A stretch of 64,000 nucleotides of DNA, taken from positions 248,001 through 312,000 of the forward strand of contig CAWCDJ010000001.1 of assembly GCA_963794265.1 (NCBI GenBank), read 5' to 3'. Numbering within the stretch: the stretch's first letter is position 1; each line of letters begins with the position of its first letter. Below the pieces are notes generated by a model. It was not told where the DNA came from. It saw only the letters and a list, made by a program, of their open reading frames with translations, and did no database searches. Of the stretch, positions 26,859 through 36,066 are shown piece after piece. The translations under genes were made by a program, and so were the position numbers. Source of the DNA: CAWCDJ01 sp963794265. GTDB lineage: Bacteria; Acidobacteriota; Terriglobia; Bryobacterales; Bryobacteraceae.

Positions 26859-27775
26859 CAGCGCGTCTCCTGGAGCATTCCGGCGGTGCGGAACAACAGC
26901 TCGCCGAGTTCGAAGGAAGTGTTGAGCCGGATGGTCTGCAAAAGGCCTTTCCACCCTACGGTATAAGTGCCGACGATGACGGCCAGGCCCACGCCCCCCA
27001 GGAAGCTGTCGAGTTCGGTGTCGCCGGCACCGATGGAGTCGGGCAATTGAAAGCGCAGATACTCCGCCATCCGCCGCGCGCCGAAGAGTTTATCCACGCC
27101 GCTCCGCGTGATGAAGTTGTTGCGGAGCGTATGCTGGTACGCCATGCGCTTTTCGGCCGGGAAATCGAGCAGCAGAATCATCATGCAGATGTCTTCGGCG
27201 AGCAACTGCCGGCGCAGTTTCGGCAGCGTCACGGCCGTCACGGACGATGCACTCACGTACTTCCCCTTGACCGGCAGTACCTTGCCGGGGACGGGCGTCC
27301 AGATGACTTCGCCGATTCGCCAGTCGCGCGGGTAATAGAAGAGAAGGATCTCGGTGAAGCCGTCTTTCAAAACCCGCTCAATGCCATCGAGCGCAGCTTC
27401 GATCTCGAGCTTCGACAGCGGAAATGCCGCGATTTCTTCGAAGGACATCTCGCCGTGTTCGTCTTGGATGACGTAGCCCAGCAGGCTGCCGTTGAGCGTG
27501 ACCGCCGGGATCGGCGAGTTCGCGACAGCGTACCAATCCATACCGAAAGTCCGAAGCACCGAGAGGGGAAACCGCAGGGTGTTCAGGACGAACGGACGCC
27601 CCAGGTCGTGGATTTGCTTAAAGCCCAACTCCACGGGTTTTGGAATGTAGATGCGGCCCTGGTCTTCGTGTACGGCCGTACCGTCCAGATCGGTCACGAT
27701 TCCGCCGGCCTGGTGGAAACGCGATTCCTCCAGGAACTGCTTCAGAGCGCGGTTGATCTCATCCGGCAGTTCCAT
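26858..27775 (-). CDS. HAD-superfamily hydrolase
   Basis: 305 residues. HAD motif I is TDLDGTAV (nucleophile D29 and D31), motif II is in FVLNTLRFP, and motif IV appears as GAGDTELDSFLGG near residue 255. The cap-like middle (LEIEAALDGIERVLKDGF) suggests the Cof or sucrose-phosphatase type. The likely reaction is dephosphorylation of a sugar phosphate. It is coupled to the downstream APH-family kinase by a one-base overlap. Confidence 0.85.
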   Translation of the reverse strand: MELPDEINRALKQFLEESRFHQAGGIVTDLDGTAVHEDQGRIYIPKPVELGFKQIHDLGRPFVLNTLRFPLSVLRTFGMDWYAVANSPIPAVTLNGSLLGYVIQDEHGEMSFEEIAAFPLSKLEIEAALDGIERVLKDGFTEILLFYYPRDWRIGEVIWTPVPGKVLPVKGKYVSASSVTAVTLPKLRRQLLAEDICMMILLLDFPAEKRMAYQHTLRNNFITRSGVDKLFGARRMAEYLRFQLPDSIGAGDTELDSFLGGVGLAVIVGTYTVGWKGLLQTIRLNTSFELGELLFRTAGMLQETR

Positions 27776-27841
27776 TGAGGGCGGCCGTCAAACAAAGTTG
27801 CACTCCACCCGCCAAAGTGGATGATCTCACAGCGGGCTGCG

Positions 27842-28786
27842 TTAGTTACGCGGCGCGATGACGAGGCCGGCCGCGCCGACAATGCCGGACCGGTCGGCGA
27901 CCTGCTGCTCGACGATCGGGACGTCGCGGCCGACCAGGCCGCGCGAGCGCTCCCAAACCTCCTGTTGCAGCGGGATCAGCAGGTCGGCGCCCGCATCGGC
28001 CACCTGGCCGCCGATGATCACGACCTCCGGATCGAAGACGTGAAGGAGCCCTGCGACGGCGGCGGCGAGGCCGCGGATGGCCTTGTAGACGATGGCCTGA
28101 GCCAGGTCGTCGCCTTCGCGCGCCGCCTGAAAGATGGTTCGGCAGGAAAGCAATTGAGGCTGTTCCCGAAACAGCGTGGTGAGGAGCGACGAGCAGCCGC
28201 GATGCACCGCGGACCAGGCTTCGCCCTCAATCGCGCGGGCGGAGAAGACGGTTTCGAGGCAGCCGCGATTGCCGCAGGTGCAAACGCTGCCGTCGGGGTC
28301 GATCGTGATATGGCCCAAATGGCCGGCGACTCCGGAATGGCCGCGCAGCAGCCGCCCGCCGGAGAGCACCGCGCCCCCCACTCCCATGCCGAGCGTGAGC
28401 ATGAGGGCGTGTTCGCAATTGCGAGCGGCCCCCCAGACCATTTCGCCGGCCAGGGCCACGCGCGCGTCGTTATCCGCGAAGACGGGGATTTCGAGCGGCA
28501 GGCCCACGATATCGCTGAGCCGCAGCCCTTCGAGAAAATGCAGCGCGCCAGGCAGCGTTTCCACCATGGTGCTGTCTGGGTTGATGATTCCCTTGCAGCC
28601 GATGCCGGCCCCGGCGGGCGGAGCGGTCGCTTCGACCAGCCAGTGGATGGCCTGGCGCAGCGAGGGCAGAAACGAATCGAGATCGGCGGGCGTGTCGATG
28701 GTGCGGGAGGCCAGGATAGCGCCGTCCGGATCCACCATACCCGCCCGGATGTGGTTCCCGCCGATATCGATTCCTAATACAACCAT
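27842..28786 (-). CDS. ROK-family sugar kinase
   Basis: About 314 residues from the ATG at 28786; a TTG at 28801 inside the upstream stop is less likely. The phosphate loop is VVLGIDIGGNHIRAG, the catalytic region is FADNDARVALAGEM, and the zinc-binding motif is CTCGNRGCLE (ROK signature, cysteines intact). It should phosphorylate a hexose such as glucose or an N-acetylhexosamine using ATP. The SDR gene upstream ends 12 bases before this start. Confidence 0.93.
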   Translation of the reverse strand: MVVLGIDIGGNHIRAGMVDPDGAILASRTIDTPADLDSFLPSLRQAIHWLVEATAPPAGAGIGCKGIINPDSTMVETLPGALHFLEGLRLSDIVGLPLEIPVFADNDARVALAGEMVWGAARNCEHALMLTLGMGVGGAVLSGGRLLRGHSGVAGHLGHITIDPDGSVCTCGNRGCLETVFSARAIEGEAWSAVHRGCSSLLTTLFREQPQLLSCRTIFQAAREGDDLAQAIVYKAIRGLAAAVAGLLHVFDPEVVIIGGQVADAGADLLIPLQQEVWERSRGLVGRDVPIVEQQVADRSGIVGAAGLVIAPRN

Positions 28787-28797
28787 GCGTCCTCCGT

Positions 28798-29589
28798 TCA
28801 AACTCCCGTGACTCTCCAGCCCGCATCCACCGAGACGACCTCGCCGGTAATCGACCGCGAGTCCGCGCCGAGCAGGAAGATGGCGGTGCGCGCGGCATCG
28901 CCGGCTTCCACCAACCCGCCCGCCAGCGGCTGCTTCTTACGAATGAACTCGTTGACCTCGGATTTCATGGGGACGCCCACGCTGGCGGGCGTGCGCACAA
29001 AGCCGGGGGAGATCACGTTCACGCGGATCTGGTGCGGTGCATAATACGCGGCCATGGCGCGGCTCATCGCCACCACCGCGCCCTTGGCGGCGGCATAGGC
29101 GTGGGTGGCAAAATGGCGGGGCTCGGGCGCTTCGGTGAGCACGCTTCCGGTGTTGAGAATCACGCCGCGGACGCCGTCTTCGGGCAGCATCTGCTGCAAC
29201 ATGCGGCCGACCACCGCCCGGCACATGCGGAAGGTGACATCGAGATTGCGGGCGAACGTCAGATTCCAGCCATCGTCGGTGCACTCGTGCACGGGCCCGT
29301 CGCCGAAGCGCCGTCCGCTGAGGCCTGCGGCGTTGAACAGGGCGTCCACGCGTCCGAAGCGGGAAAGGCATTGCGCCAGGATGGATCCGGCCGCGCCGGG
29401 TGTGGTAAGATCGCCGGTCCAGACTTCAGCCCCGGTTTCAGCAGCAAGCTCCAGGCCGGAGACTTCGTCGGAAGTGGCAATCAGCAGCCGCGCTCCCTCC
29501 AAAACCGCCAAACGCGCAGCAGCGGCGGCGATTCCCGTTGACCCCGTGACGATCAGAGTCTTACCCAGGAGGTTCGTCAACTCTTCCAA
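28798..29589 (-). CDS. Short-chain dehydrogenase/reductase
   Basis: 263 residues. The cofactor site is TGSTGIA at residues 15-21; the usual last glycine of TGxxxGxG is A21. The catalytic residues are N115, S149 (NTGSV), Y165 and K169 (YAAAK). The C-terminus has ISPGFVRTP and SITGEVVSVDAGW. It is an NAD(P)-dependent oxidoreductase of a sugar, alcohol or keto acid. It heads the minus-strand run SDR-ROK-HAD-APH. Confidence 0.93.
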   Translation of the reverse strand: MEELTNLLGKTLIVTGSTGIAAAAARLAVLEGARLLIATSDEVSGLELAAETGAEVWTGDLTTPGAAGSILAQCLSRFGRVDALFNAAGLSGRRFGDGPVHECTDDGWNLTFARNLDVTFRMCRAVVGRMLQQMLPEDGVRGVILNTGSVLTEAPEPRHFATHAYAAAKGAVVAMSRAMAAYYAPHQIRVNVISPGFVRTPASVGVPMKSEVNEFIRKKQPLAGGLVEAGDAARTAIFLLGADSRSITGEVVSVDAGWRVTGV

Positions 29590-29644
29590 TGTAACCCGGA
29601 ACGCACCCGGCAGTCTTCAGCCGATGCACTGCCGGCCGGAACGC

Positions 29645-31045
29645 TCAAGGCCGCGGGCGCGTATGGCTCTCAATCCAGTTGCCCATGACTTCCAGGGCCG
29701 CCGGCGAGAAGGTCTCTTCGAGTTTCCCGTATTCGGCCACGGTGCACTCGTTGCAATGCTGGAACAGGTGGTTGAGGCCGGGCAACTCGGCGATGGTGAA
29801 ATCCTGGTCGCCTCCCGTGGCCAGGGCCGCGGCGATCGCCGGGAGATTCTGCTGGGGCGGCACCTGAAGGTCTCGCGAGCCGTTCATCGCCAGCACGGGC
29901 ATTTTGAGCTTGCGCAGCGCGGCCGCGGGGTCGTAAAAAGCAAACGACCGCAGTTCGGGCGAGCTAAGCGCCGTGAACTGCGCGAACACGGCCTGCTCGC
30001 GGGCGGCCATCTGCTTGCGGCGCTCCTCGGGAGCCGCGGCTTTCAGCTTCTCCCAGGTGGCCTTCATCTTTTCGATCGCGTCGTTTCCGTCTTTACTGTC
30101 GCGCAACGCGTCGAGCATCATTTTCTGTACTTCGTGGTTCTGGGCGATGGCGTCCGCGGATGCGCCGGCGGATCGGGCGATGAGCTCTCCCTGAAGGTAG
30201 AGCACCTGTTCACCGGTCACCCCCGTGCCGGCCAGCATCACGACAAACGCGATCCGCGGATCGCGCGAGGCCGCCATCGGCCCGACGATGCCGCCTTCGC
30301 TGTGGCCGACCAGGCCGATGCGCCCGCCATCGATCTCTTTGCGCCCGCGCAGGTATTCCACGCCGGCAAGCACGTCACCGGCCATGTCATCGAGAGTGGC
30401 CTGGCTGGAGCTGCCGGTGGATTTGCCGACGCCGCGGTCATCCAGGCGCAGCACGGCAATTCCCCGGCGCGTGAGGGCATCGGCAATCACGAAGAACGGC
30501 TTGTGCCCGAAGAGCGTCTCGTCGCGGTCCTGGGGCCCCGAGCCGGTGATCAGGATCGTCGCGGGAAACGGCCCGGCGGCTTTGGGAAACGTCAGGGTTC
30601 CGGCGAGGTGGATACCGCCGCGGTCGTAAGCCACGTCTTCGGCGTTGTAGGGAAACGGCGGCTTGGGCGTCTGCGGCCGTTTGAGAGCTTCGATCGCGGC
30701 AACCCGCCGGAACGTGAGGGACATTGCCGCGCCCTGCGTGAACGTGCCGCTGATCTCGCTCGCAGCCGTGTTGAGCGTGCCGTCGAACGTGGCGTGCAGG
30801 TTGGGCAGCTCCAAATGCAGCCTGCCGTCCTGAAACGTGGTCACCTGGACCGGGAGGCCCATGGCGCCCTGGTCGATGCTGTCGAGCTGGGAGACGAGCG
30901 CACCGCTTGCCGCCCGGGTGACGTGGAGGCCCAATCGCAACGAGATAGCGCCCACGTGCAGCGTACCCTGCCAGGTGCCCTCGACGCCGCCGGGCTGCGC
31001 CCAGACGAGCGCCGCCAGCAGCAGCCATAGAGTCTTCCGGATCAT
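29645..31045 (-). CDS. Exported alpha/beta hydrolase (S9-like esterase/peptidase)
   Basis: 466 residues with a signal peptide (TLWLLLAALVWAQPGG). Residues about 20-130 form a beta-rich DUF3887-like or lipocalin-like front domain (GTWQGTLHVGAISLRL). The hydrolase core begins at IHLAGTLTFPKAAGPFPATI and has DDRGVGKST and the nucleophile elbow GHSEGG, with the histidine in LPGLNHLFQ. It is the last gene of the five-gene operon and overlaps the amidohydrolase gene by four bases. Confidence 0.92.
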   Translation of the reverse strand: MIRKTLWLLLAALVWAQPGGVEGTWQGTLHVGAISLRLGLHVTRAASGALVSQLDSIDQGAMGLPVQVTTFQDGRLHLELPNLHATFDGTLNTAASEISGTFTQGAAMSLTFRRVAAIEALKRPQTPKPPFPYNAEDVAYDRGGIHLAGTLTFPKAAGPFPATILITGSGPQDRDETLFGHKPFFVIADALTRRGIAVLRLDDRGVGKSTGSSSQATLDDMAGDVLAGVEYLRGRKEIDGGRIGLVGHSEGGIVGPMAASRDPRIAFVVMLAGTGVTGEQVLYLQGELIARSAGASADAIAQNHEVQKMMLDALRDSKDGNDAIEKMKATWEKLKAAAPEERRKQMAAREQAVFAQFTALSSPELRSFAFYDPAAALRKLKMPVLAMNGSRDLQVPPQQNLPAIAAALATGGDQDFTIAELPGLNHLFQHCNECTVAEYGKLEETFSPAALEVMGNWIESHTRPRP

Positions 31046-32367
31046 GGGCTCATTGTCCTACGTATCACACCGGCTTGAAGGACCATGTCGATTCGCGCCG
31101 TGTTCGCAACGTCGATGAGCGGATTGCCGTTCAGCACCACCAGGTCGGCGCGCTTGCCGGCTTCGACCGTGCCGATTTCCGCATCTTTGCGCAGGGCGCG
31201 GGCGCCGTTGATGGTTGCCATTCGAAGCACATCGGCCACGGGAATGCCGGCGCTGACCAGCAGTCGCAACTCCTCGTGGAAGCTCACGCCCGGAATGATC
31301 CACGGGAAGGGCGTATCGGTGCCTGCGGTCAACAGCACGCCGCCCTCGAACATCCGCTTCACCAGGGCGAGTAGCTTCGGCCATTGGGCACGAGCCGCGG
31401 CGTACTGTTCGGGGGTCCATCCGGCGGTGTTACTGCGGCTCGCAAAGCCGGCCCACAGCCGGGGAGGCGCGACGGCGCGATCGGGGCTTTCGGTGTAGCG
31501 CGGGTCGTCGCCCCAAAACTTGGTGCGGAAGGCCATCAAGGTCGGGTCCACGGAAACGTTGTGCTGGACCAGGGTGGAAATCATTTGGCGGATGGACGGG
31601 GCATCCAGGTCCAGGTGTTCCAGCCAGTAAACGCGGCCGAACATATCCGGGTGATAGGCGCGTCGCGCCTCGGGCGGCAGGTATTCGGTGGACCAGGGAG
31701 CGGCGTGGCAGAGGAAGTCGATGCCCATCCGCGCCGCTTCGGTCCAGGTAGTGGCTTGCACGTGGCCGATGACCCTCAGTCCGCGCTTATGGGCTTCGTC
31801 GATGGCGACCCGGACCAGGCTGGGAGGCATATCCTGGTAGACCTTGATGAAATTCACCCCGGCTTCGGCCTGCCAGTCGATTTCGGCGCGCACCTCGGCC
31901 TCCGAATTGACCGGGGCGTAAATGGCGTGCCGGAACGAGCCCGTATTCAGGATGCGGCCGGCCGTCAGGATCTCGGGGCCATAGATCAAGCCGCGCGCGA
32001 TCATGCCCCGGACCGTGACGATGGGTTCGGTGGCATCGCCTGGATCGCGAATCGTCGTGATGCCGTGATCGAGCAGGGCGCGGAGCAATTGCAGGGAGGT
32101 GTCGCGATCAAAAACCGGCATCGGCCGGCCGTCTTCATCGAGCGGCGGGAACAGCGCGTGAACGTGCATGTCGATGAAGCCGGGAGTCACGTAGCGGCCC
32201 GGGAGATTGAGGACCGTGGCGCCCCGCGGAGGATGGTACGAAGCAGCGAGCACGACCGAGCGGATCCGGCCCGACTCGATCTCGATGGCGCGGTCCGGCC
32301 CGACGGTTCCGCGAACCACGTTAAGTACGGCCACGTGGTTGAGGACGAGCAGCGCGGCGGCGAGCAT
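31042..32367 (-). CDS. Exported metal-dependent amidohydrolase
   Basis: 441 residues. It begins with a short hydrophobic stretch (MLAAALLVLNHVAVLN). The metal site is GFIDMHVHALFP (HxH). Further histidines are in RVIGHVQA and LCHAAPW, and the active aspartate in LTAGTDTPFPW. The composite end is DLVVLNGNPLIDV, typical of imidazolonepropionase or prolidase-like amidohydrolases. It probably hydrolyses cyclic amides or dipeptides. It starts two bases after the beta-lactamase stop and overlaps the next gene by four. Confidence 0.92.
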   Translation of the reverse strand: MLAAALLVLNHVAVLNVVRGTVGPDRAIEIESGRIRSVVLAASYHPPRGATVLNLPGRYVTPGFIDMHVHALFPPLDEDGRPMPVFDRDTSLQLLRALLDHGITTIRDPGDATEPIVTVRGMIARGLIYGPEILTAGRILNTGSFRHAIYAPVNSEAEVRAEIDWQAEAGVNFIKVYQDMPPSLVRVAIDEAHKRGLRVIGHVQATTWTEAARMGIDFLCHAAPWSTEYLPPEARRAYHPDMFGRVYWLEHLDLDAPSIRQMISTLVQHNVSVDPTLMAFRTKFWGDDPRYTESPDRAVAPPRLWAGFASRSNTAGWTPEQYAAARAQWPKLLALVKRMFEGGVLLTAGTDTPFPWIIPGVSFHEELRLLVSAGIPVADVLRMATINGARALRKDAEIGTVEAGKRADLVVLNGNPLIDVANTARIDMVLQAGVIRRTMSP

Positions 32368-32369
32368 GG

Positions 32370-33230
32370 TTATGGGCGGCCGGCCGTGAAGTGGTCAAAG
32401 GCGGCCCGGGCGATTTTCGCGATCACGCCATCGCGGACGTCCGCCGGCGCGGTGGAATCCGAGACGAACACAACTACCGCCAGGTGGCGTCCATCGGGCA
32501 GAGTAATCAGCCCCACGTCATTGGTCGCGCGGGTCAGGCCATTGGAGGTGCCCGAGCTTCCGGTCTTATGCGCTACCGGCGTGCCGGGGGTCAGGCGGCC
32601 CGCCAGACGATGCCCGGATGCCTGCGGTGCGCTCATCCACTGCACCAGGAGCGCGCGGCTGGCCGGCGAAAGGCCCGCGCCCTTCTGGAACTTCACGAGC
32701 AGCGCCGCCATTTCGAGTGGCGTGGCCCAGTTGCGGTATTGCACCAGGGGGCTCCGCGCCATTTCGGCTTCGGACGTGGCCACGGCGATGCCCTGAATGC
32801 CGAGGCCCTGCAGGTACTCGGTGACGGCCGCCGGGCCGCCGGCCATTCTCAGCAGGATGTCGCAGGCGGTTCCATCGCTCTCGGAGACCATGAAACGCAG
32901 GAGGTCCCGCAGATGCAGCGTCACGCCTGTAGGGAACCGGTCGCGAATGGGGCTATGGTAACCGGGAGGAACCATGTCGGCCCGCTCGACGGTTACGGGC
33001 TGGTCGAGCCGCAGCGCCCCGCTATCGACCTGGTGAAGAACCGCCATGGCGATGGGGAACTTGTAAACGCTTTGCATGGGGAAGCGCTGGTTGCCGGCGA
33101 CCGCGGCCGATTCTCCCGTTTCCACCAGGACCGCGGCGGCCCCGACCTTGCCCTGCGCGGGCTCCGCGAGTTTAGCGAACTGATCGGCGAGCGGCGTGGT
33201 GGCGGCCAGGAGCAGAAGCACTGCGAGCAT
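32370..33230 (-). CDS. Class A beta-lactamase (subclass A2, PER/CblA-like)
   Basis: 286 residues, standard size, with a signal peptide (LAVLLLLAATTPLA). The serine nucleophile is S54 and the lysine K57 (QSVYKF). The SDN loop reads SDG (S118-G120), an asparagine-to-glycine change. The general base equivalent is E154 in TSEAEM, followed by VQYRNWATPLEMAALL, matching PER-type enzymes. The third motif is HKTGSSGT (K222). It should hydrolyse penicillins or cephalosporins in the periplasm. The SDG variant makes the substrate range uncertain. GAGGG stands just before the ATG. Confidence 0.92.
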   Translation of the reverse strand: MLAVLLLLAATTPLADQFAKLAEPAQGKVGAAAVLVETGESAAVAGNQRFPMQSVYKFPIAMAVLHQVDSGALRLDQPVTVERADMVPPGYHSPIRDRFPTGVTLHLRDLLRFMVSESDGTACDILLRMAGGPAAVTEYLQGLGIQGIAVATSEAEMARSPLVQYRNWATPLEMAALLVKFQKGAGLSPASRALLVQWMSAPQASGHRLAGRLTPGTPVAHKTGSSGTSNGLTRATNDVGLITLPDGRHLAVVVFVSDSTAPADVRDGVIAKIARAAFDHFTAGRP

Positions 33231-34641
33231 CTGCCCTCAGAATACCAGTCGGCCGGGGGAATCCGGGGCGGGAGATGGAAACCTCCGTAAGCCGGGGGAC
33301 GCGGGAGCGTAGCTGCGCGCGAATCCGGGGAGCCTGCCCGATCAACACCAGGACCGGGTCCTTCCCGAGAAAATACTTCCGGAGCACGCGATTGGCGTCC
33401 ACGAGCGTCACAGCCTCCAGGCGCGCAAACAGGCGATCGATCTCGCCCCGCCCGAGGCCGTACAATTCCAGCTCGCCCAGCAGGTCCGCCAGTTGTGCCG
33501 ACGTCTGAAGGTTGTCGGGCGGATAAGCGGCCTCGATATAGGTCTTGGCGGTGCGCAGTTGCCCGGCCGAGATGCCCTCGCGCGCGAACTCGCGGACAAT
33601 ACCGAGGGCCAGGTCGATGGCTCGCTTCGTGTCCGCGGTTGCCGTATAACTGTACAGCGTGATGGCACCGGCCAGGCGATCTTCTTCGACATCGGAATAC
33701 GCTCCGTAGGTGAGGCCGGTCTCGACGCGGAGCCGTTCGTTCAGCAGGGAAGTGAACCGGCCGCCCAGAATATTGTTGACGAGCCACAGCGGTATCCGGT
33801 CCGGGCTGGTGCGGCCGATTCCCGGAAACCCGATCACGAACTGCGTCTGCGTGGCGTCCGCCTTATCCACCAGCAGCATTCGCGGGAACTTCGAGCGATC
33901 GGGGGCCAGCGGCTTGCGCCACTGGTAGGGGCGGCCGGCGGGCAGCCGGCGGAAGGCGTTCCCCAACATGACTGCCATCCGGCGCATGGAAAACGGTCCG
34001 ACCGCGGTCACGATCACATTGCGCCCCACGTACATCCTGGAATAATACTGCGCGACCTCGGAGCGGCGGATGCGTTCGAGCGTGAATTCGTCGCCCCGAA
34101 AAGGCCGGCCATAAGGGTTCGGGGGCCGGAAAAAGAAGGATCGGAAGTACTGCCAGATGGCATCGTCGGGCGAATCCTTGCGCGAGCGGGCCGCCAGCAC
34201 GGCCCGCCTGAGCTGCCGGTGAACTTCGATCCCGGGAAAAACCGGCCGGAGGATCGCACTCCGTAGGAGCGCAATCGCCGCGTCGGCATGAGAAGGCAGC
34301 ACGTCGAGCGCCAGTGTGCTCGATTGCGGGTCCACGTACGCATCTATATTGGCGCCCAGAAAATCCACCGCGGCAGCGAACTGGTCGGCCGTTCGAGTGG
34401 TAGTCCCCCGGGTCAGCAGACTCGCGACTACCGAAGAGAGCCCGGCCAACTCGGGCGGGTCCGATTCCGCGCCGCCGCGGACCTCCACCCGCACGCTCAG
34501 CAAAGGCGAATCCGCCTTGGGCATCAGGCAAAGCACAACTCCATTGGGCAGGACCTCGCGCGTGAATGGCGGCAGCTTCACCGAGAGCGGTTGGGCCGCG
34601 GCGCACAGCGCCAGAAGCAATCCGACACCCGCGGCCTTCAT
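33172..34641 (-). CDS. M16-family peptidase homologue lacking the zinc site
   Basis: 489 residues with a signal peptide (GVGLLLALCAAAQPLS). It has the M16 fold: FTREVLPNGVVLCLMPKAD, then GLSSVVASLLTRGT where an active member would have HxxEH. The later M16 pieces are kept: GRPFRGDEFTLERI, NNILGGRFTSLLNERLRVE and GLTYGAYSD (the R/Y substrate-binding region). It should therefore be the non-catalytic half of a heterodimer with the gene just upstream, which it overlaps by four bases. Its last 20 codons overlap the beta-lactamase start. Confidence 0.93.
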   Translation of the reverse strand: MKAAGVGLLLALCAAAQPLSVKLPPFTREVLPNGVVLCLMPKADSPLLSVRVEVRGGAESDPPELAGLSSVVASLLTRGTTTRTADQFAAAVDFLGANIDAYVDPQSSTLALDVLPSHADAAIALLRSAILRPVFPGIEVHRQLRRAVLAARSRKDSPDDAIWQYFRSFFFRPPNPYGRPFRGDEFTLERIRRSEVAQYYSRMYVGRNVIVTAVGPFSMRRMAVMLGNAFRRLPAGRPYQWRKPLAPDRSKFPRMLLVDKADATQTQFVIGFPGIGRTSPDRIPLWLVNNILGGRFTSLLNERLRVETGLTYGAYSDVEEDRLAGAITLYSYTATADTKRAIDLALGIVREFAREGISAGQLRTAKTYIEAAYPPDNLQTSAQLADLLGELELYGLGRGEIDRLFARLEAVTLVDANRVLRKYFLGKDPVLVLIGQAPRIRAQLRSRVPRLTEVSISRPGFPRPTGILRADARSASAPGRHHAARRSVR

Positions 34642-35972
34642 CGCGCGGCCTCCCGGCGGCGGGATTGCGGCAGAGGCTTGAGCGTGGCTACCGTCCGGTT
34701 GGTTCGGGAGAAGTACTTTTGCGCCACGCGTTGGACATCGGCGATGGTGACCCGCTGAATGTCGCGCGGGACCGAGAAGAGCTTGCGGTAGTCTCCAAAA
34801 AAGATCTCGTACGTACCCAGCATCTCCGCCTCATCGGAGTTCGAAACCATTCCACGCGCGTAATTCGTCAGAAGCCTGTTTTGGGCGGCACTCAGCTCGC
34901 GCGCGGAGACCGGCGACGTGCGGAGCCGCTCGATTTCATCGTCGAGCGCCTGGCCGGCTTTGGCAGTATCCGCCCGCGGCTTCAAATCCAGGCTGACGAT
35001 CAGTTCTCCGGGGTCCAGGCTTAACCGCTGCCAGGAATCCACGGAAATGGCCAGTTGGTCGCGGCGCACCAGCCTGCGGTACAGGCGCGAACTGCGGCCG
35101 GAGGTCAGGATCTCGCGCGCAACCTGCAGCGGCCAGTGGTCGGCATTGTCGGAGGCAGGCAGATGAAAGGCAATCAGTTGCTGGGGCGCCTCGGCGGGGC
35201 GCTCCACTTCCACGCGCCTCTCCTGCCGCTGTTCGGGCTCGGCAGGACCGGGCGGCGGGGGAAGCGGGCGGCTCGGAAGCGAGGCGAAGTCCCTTTCCAC
35301 GAGTTGGAAAAAACGGCCGGCGTCGAGATCCCCGGCGGCCACCATGACGCAGTTATTGGGTGCGTAGCCCTGCTCGAAATACGCGCGCAGGTCGGCCGCC
35401 GTCCAGGCGTGGATGTCGGACGGGCGCCCGAGCACCGGCCAGCGGTAAGGATGTTTCGCATAGAGCGTCCCGTAAAGCTGCTCCAGGAGATACCCGAAAT
35501 TGTCATCGTCGACCATCGAGCGCCTCTCGGAGAGCACGACCTTGCGTTCGGACTCCACCATCGCCGGGTCGAAGGTCAGGTGGCCGAGCCGCTCCGCCTC
35601 CATGGAGAGAATGAGCGGCAGGGCGGACCGGGAAAACCAGTCCGAGTAGACCGTAATATCACGGGTTGTGTAGGCGTTATTGCTGCCGCCGTTGTTCTCC
35701 ATGACCACGTCGAACCTATGCGGGCCATAGCCTTTCGAACCGTTGAACATCATGTGCTCCAGGAAGTGGGAAAGGCCCGTGATGCCCGGCCGCTCGTTGC
35801 GCGATCCAACGCGGAAGAACAGGTAGAGGGCCACATCGGGGATGTCGTGGTTTTCGTGGACCAGGACTTTCATGCCGTTGGCCAGCGTGCGAACCGTCAC
35901 CGGAACCCCGCGGGTGCCGCCCGCGGCCGTTCCTGCCAGGCAGATCAAGGCCGCGGCGAGAATCCGGAACAT
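34638..35972 (-). CDS. M16-family zinc peptidase (active subunit)
   Basis: 444 residues with a signal peptide (ILAAALICLAGTAAGG). The inverted zinc motif is HFLEH in GLSHFLEHMMFNGS, and the third ligand lies in ESERKVVLSERR about 75 residues later. The C-terminal half has LTSGRSSRLYRRLVR. It cuts peptides in the periplasm together with its partner. It is the first gene of the five-gene minus-strand operon and faces the sugar transporter operon across a 94-base divergent gap. Confidence 0.95.
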   Translation of the reverse strand: MFRILAAALICLAGTAAGGTRGVPVTVRTLANGMKVLVHENHDIPDVALYLFFRVGSRNERPGITGLSHFLEHMMFNGSKGYGPHRFDVVMENNGGSNNAYTTRDITVYSDWFSRSALPLILSMEAERLGHLTFDPAMVESERKVVLSERRSMVDDDNFGYLLEQLYGTLYAKHPYRWPVLGRPSDIHAWTAADLRAYFEQGYAPNNCVMVAAGDLDAGRFFQLVERDFASLPSRPLPPPPGPAEPEQRQERRVEVERPAEAPQQLIAFHLPASDNADHWPLQVAREILTSGRSSRLYRRLVRRDQLAISVDSWQRLSLDPGELIVSLDLKPRADTAKAGQALDDEIERLRTSPVSARELSAAQNRLLTNYARGMVSNSDEAEMLGTYEIFFGDYRKLFSVPRDIQRVTIADVQRVAQKYFSRTNRTVATLKPLPQSRRREAAR

Positions 35973-36066
35973 GAAAGTAATTTAATTTTGCCAGATCGTC
36001 CGCGGTCGTAACTGGCGCGCTCCGCACAAATTCCGGGGGAATCGTGCTGTTTCGACCAGTTGCGGC

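Noticed and set aside
29105..31030. A 641-codon plus-strand open frame
   Set aside because: Antisense to the SDR and alpha/beta hydrolase genes, both of which have clear catalytic motifs.
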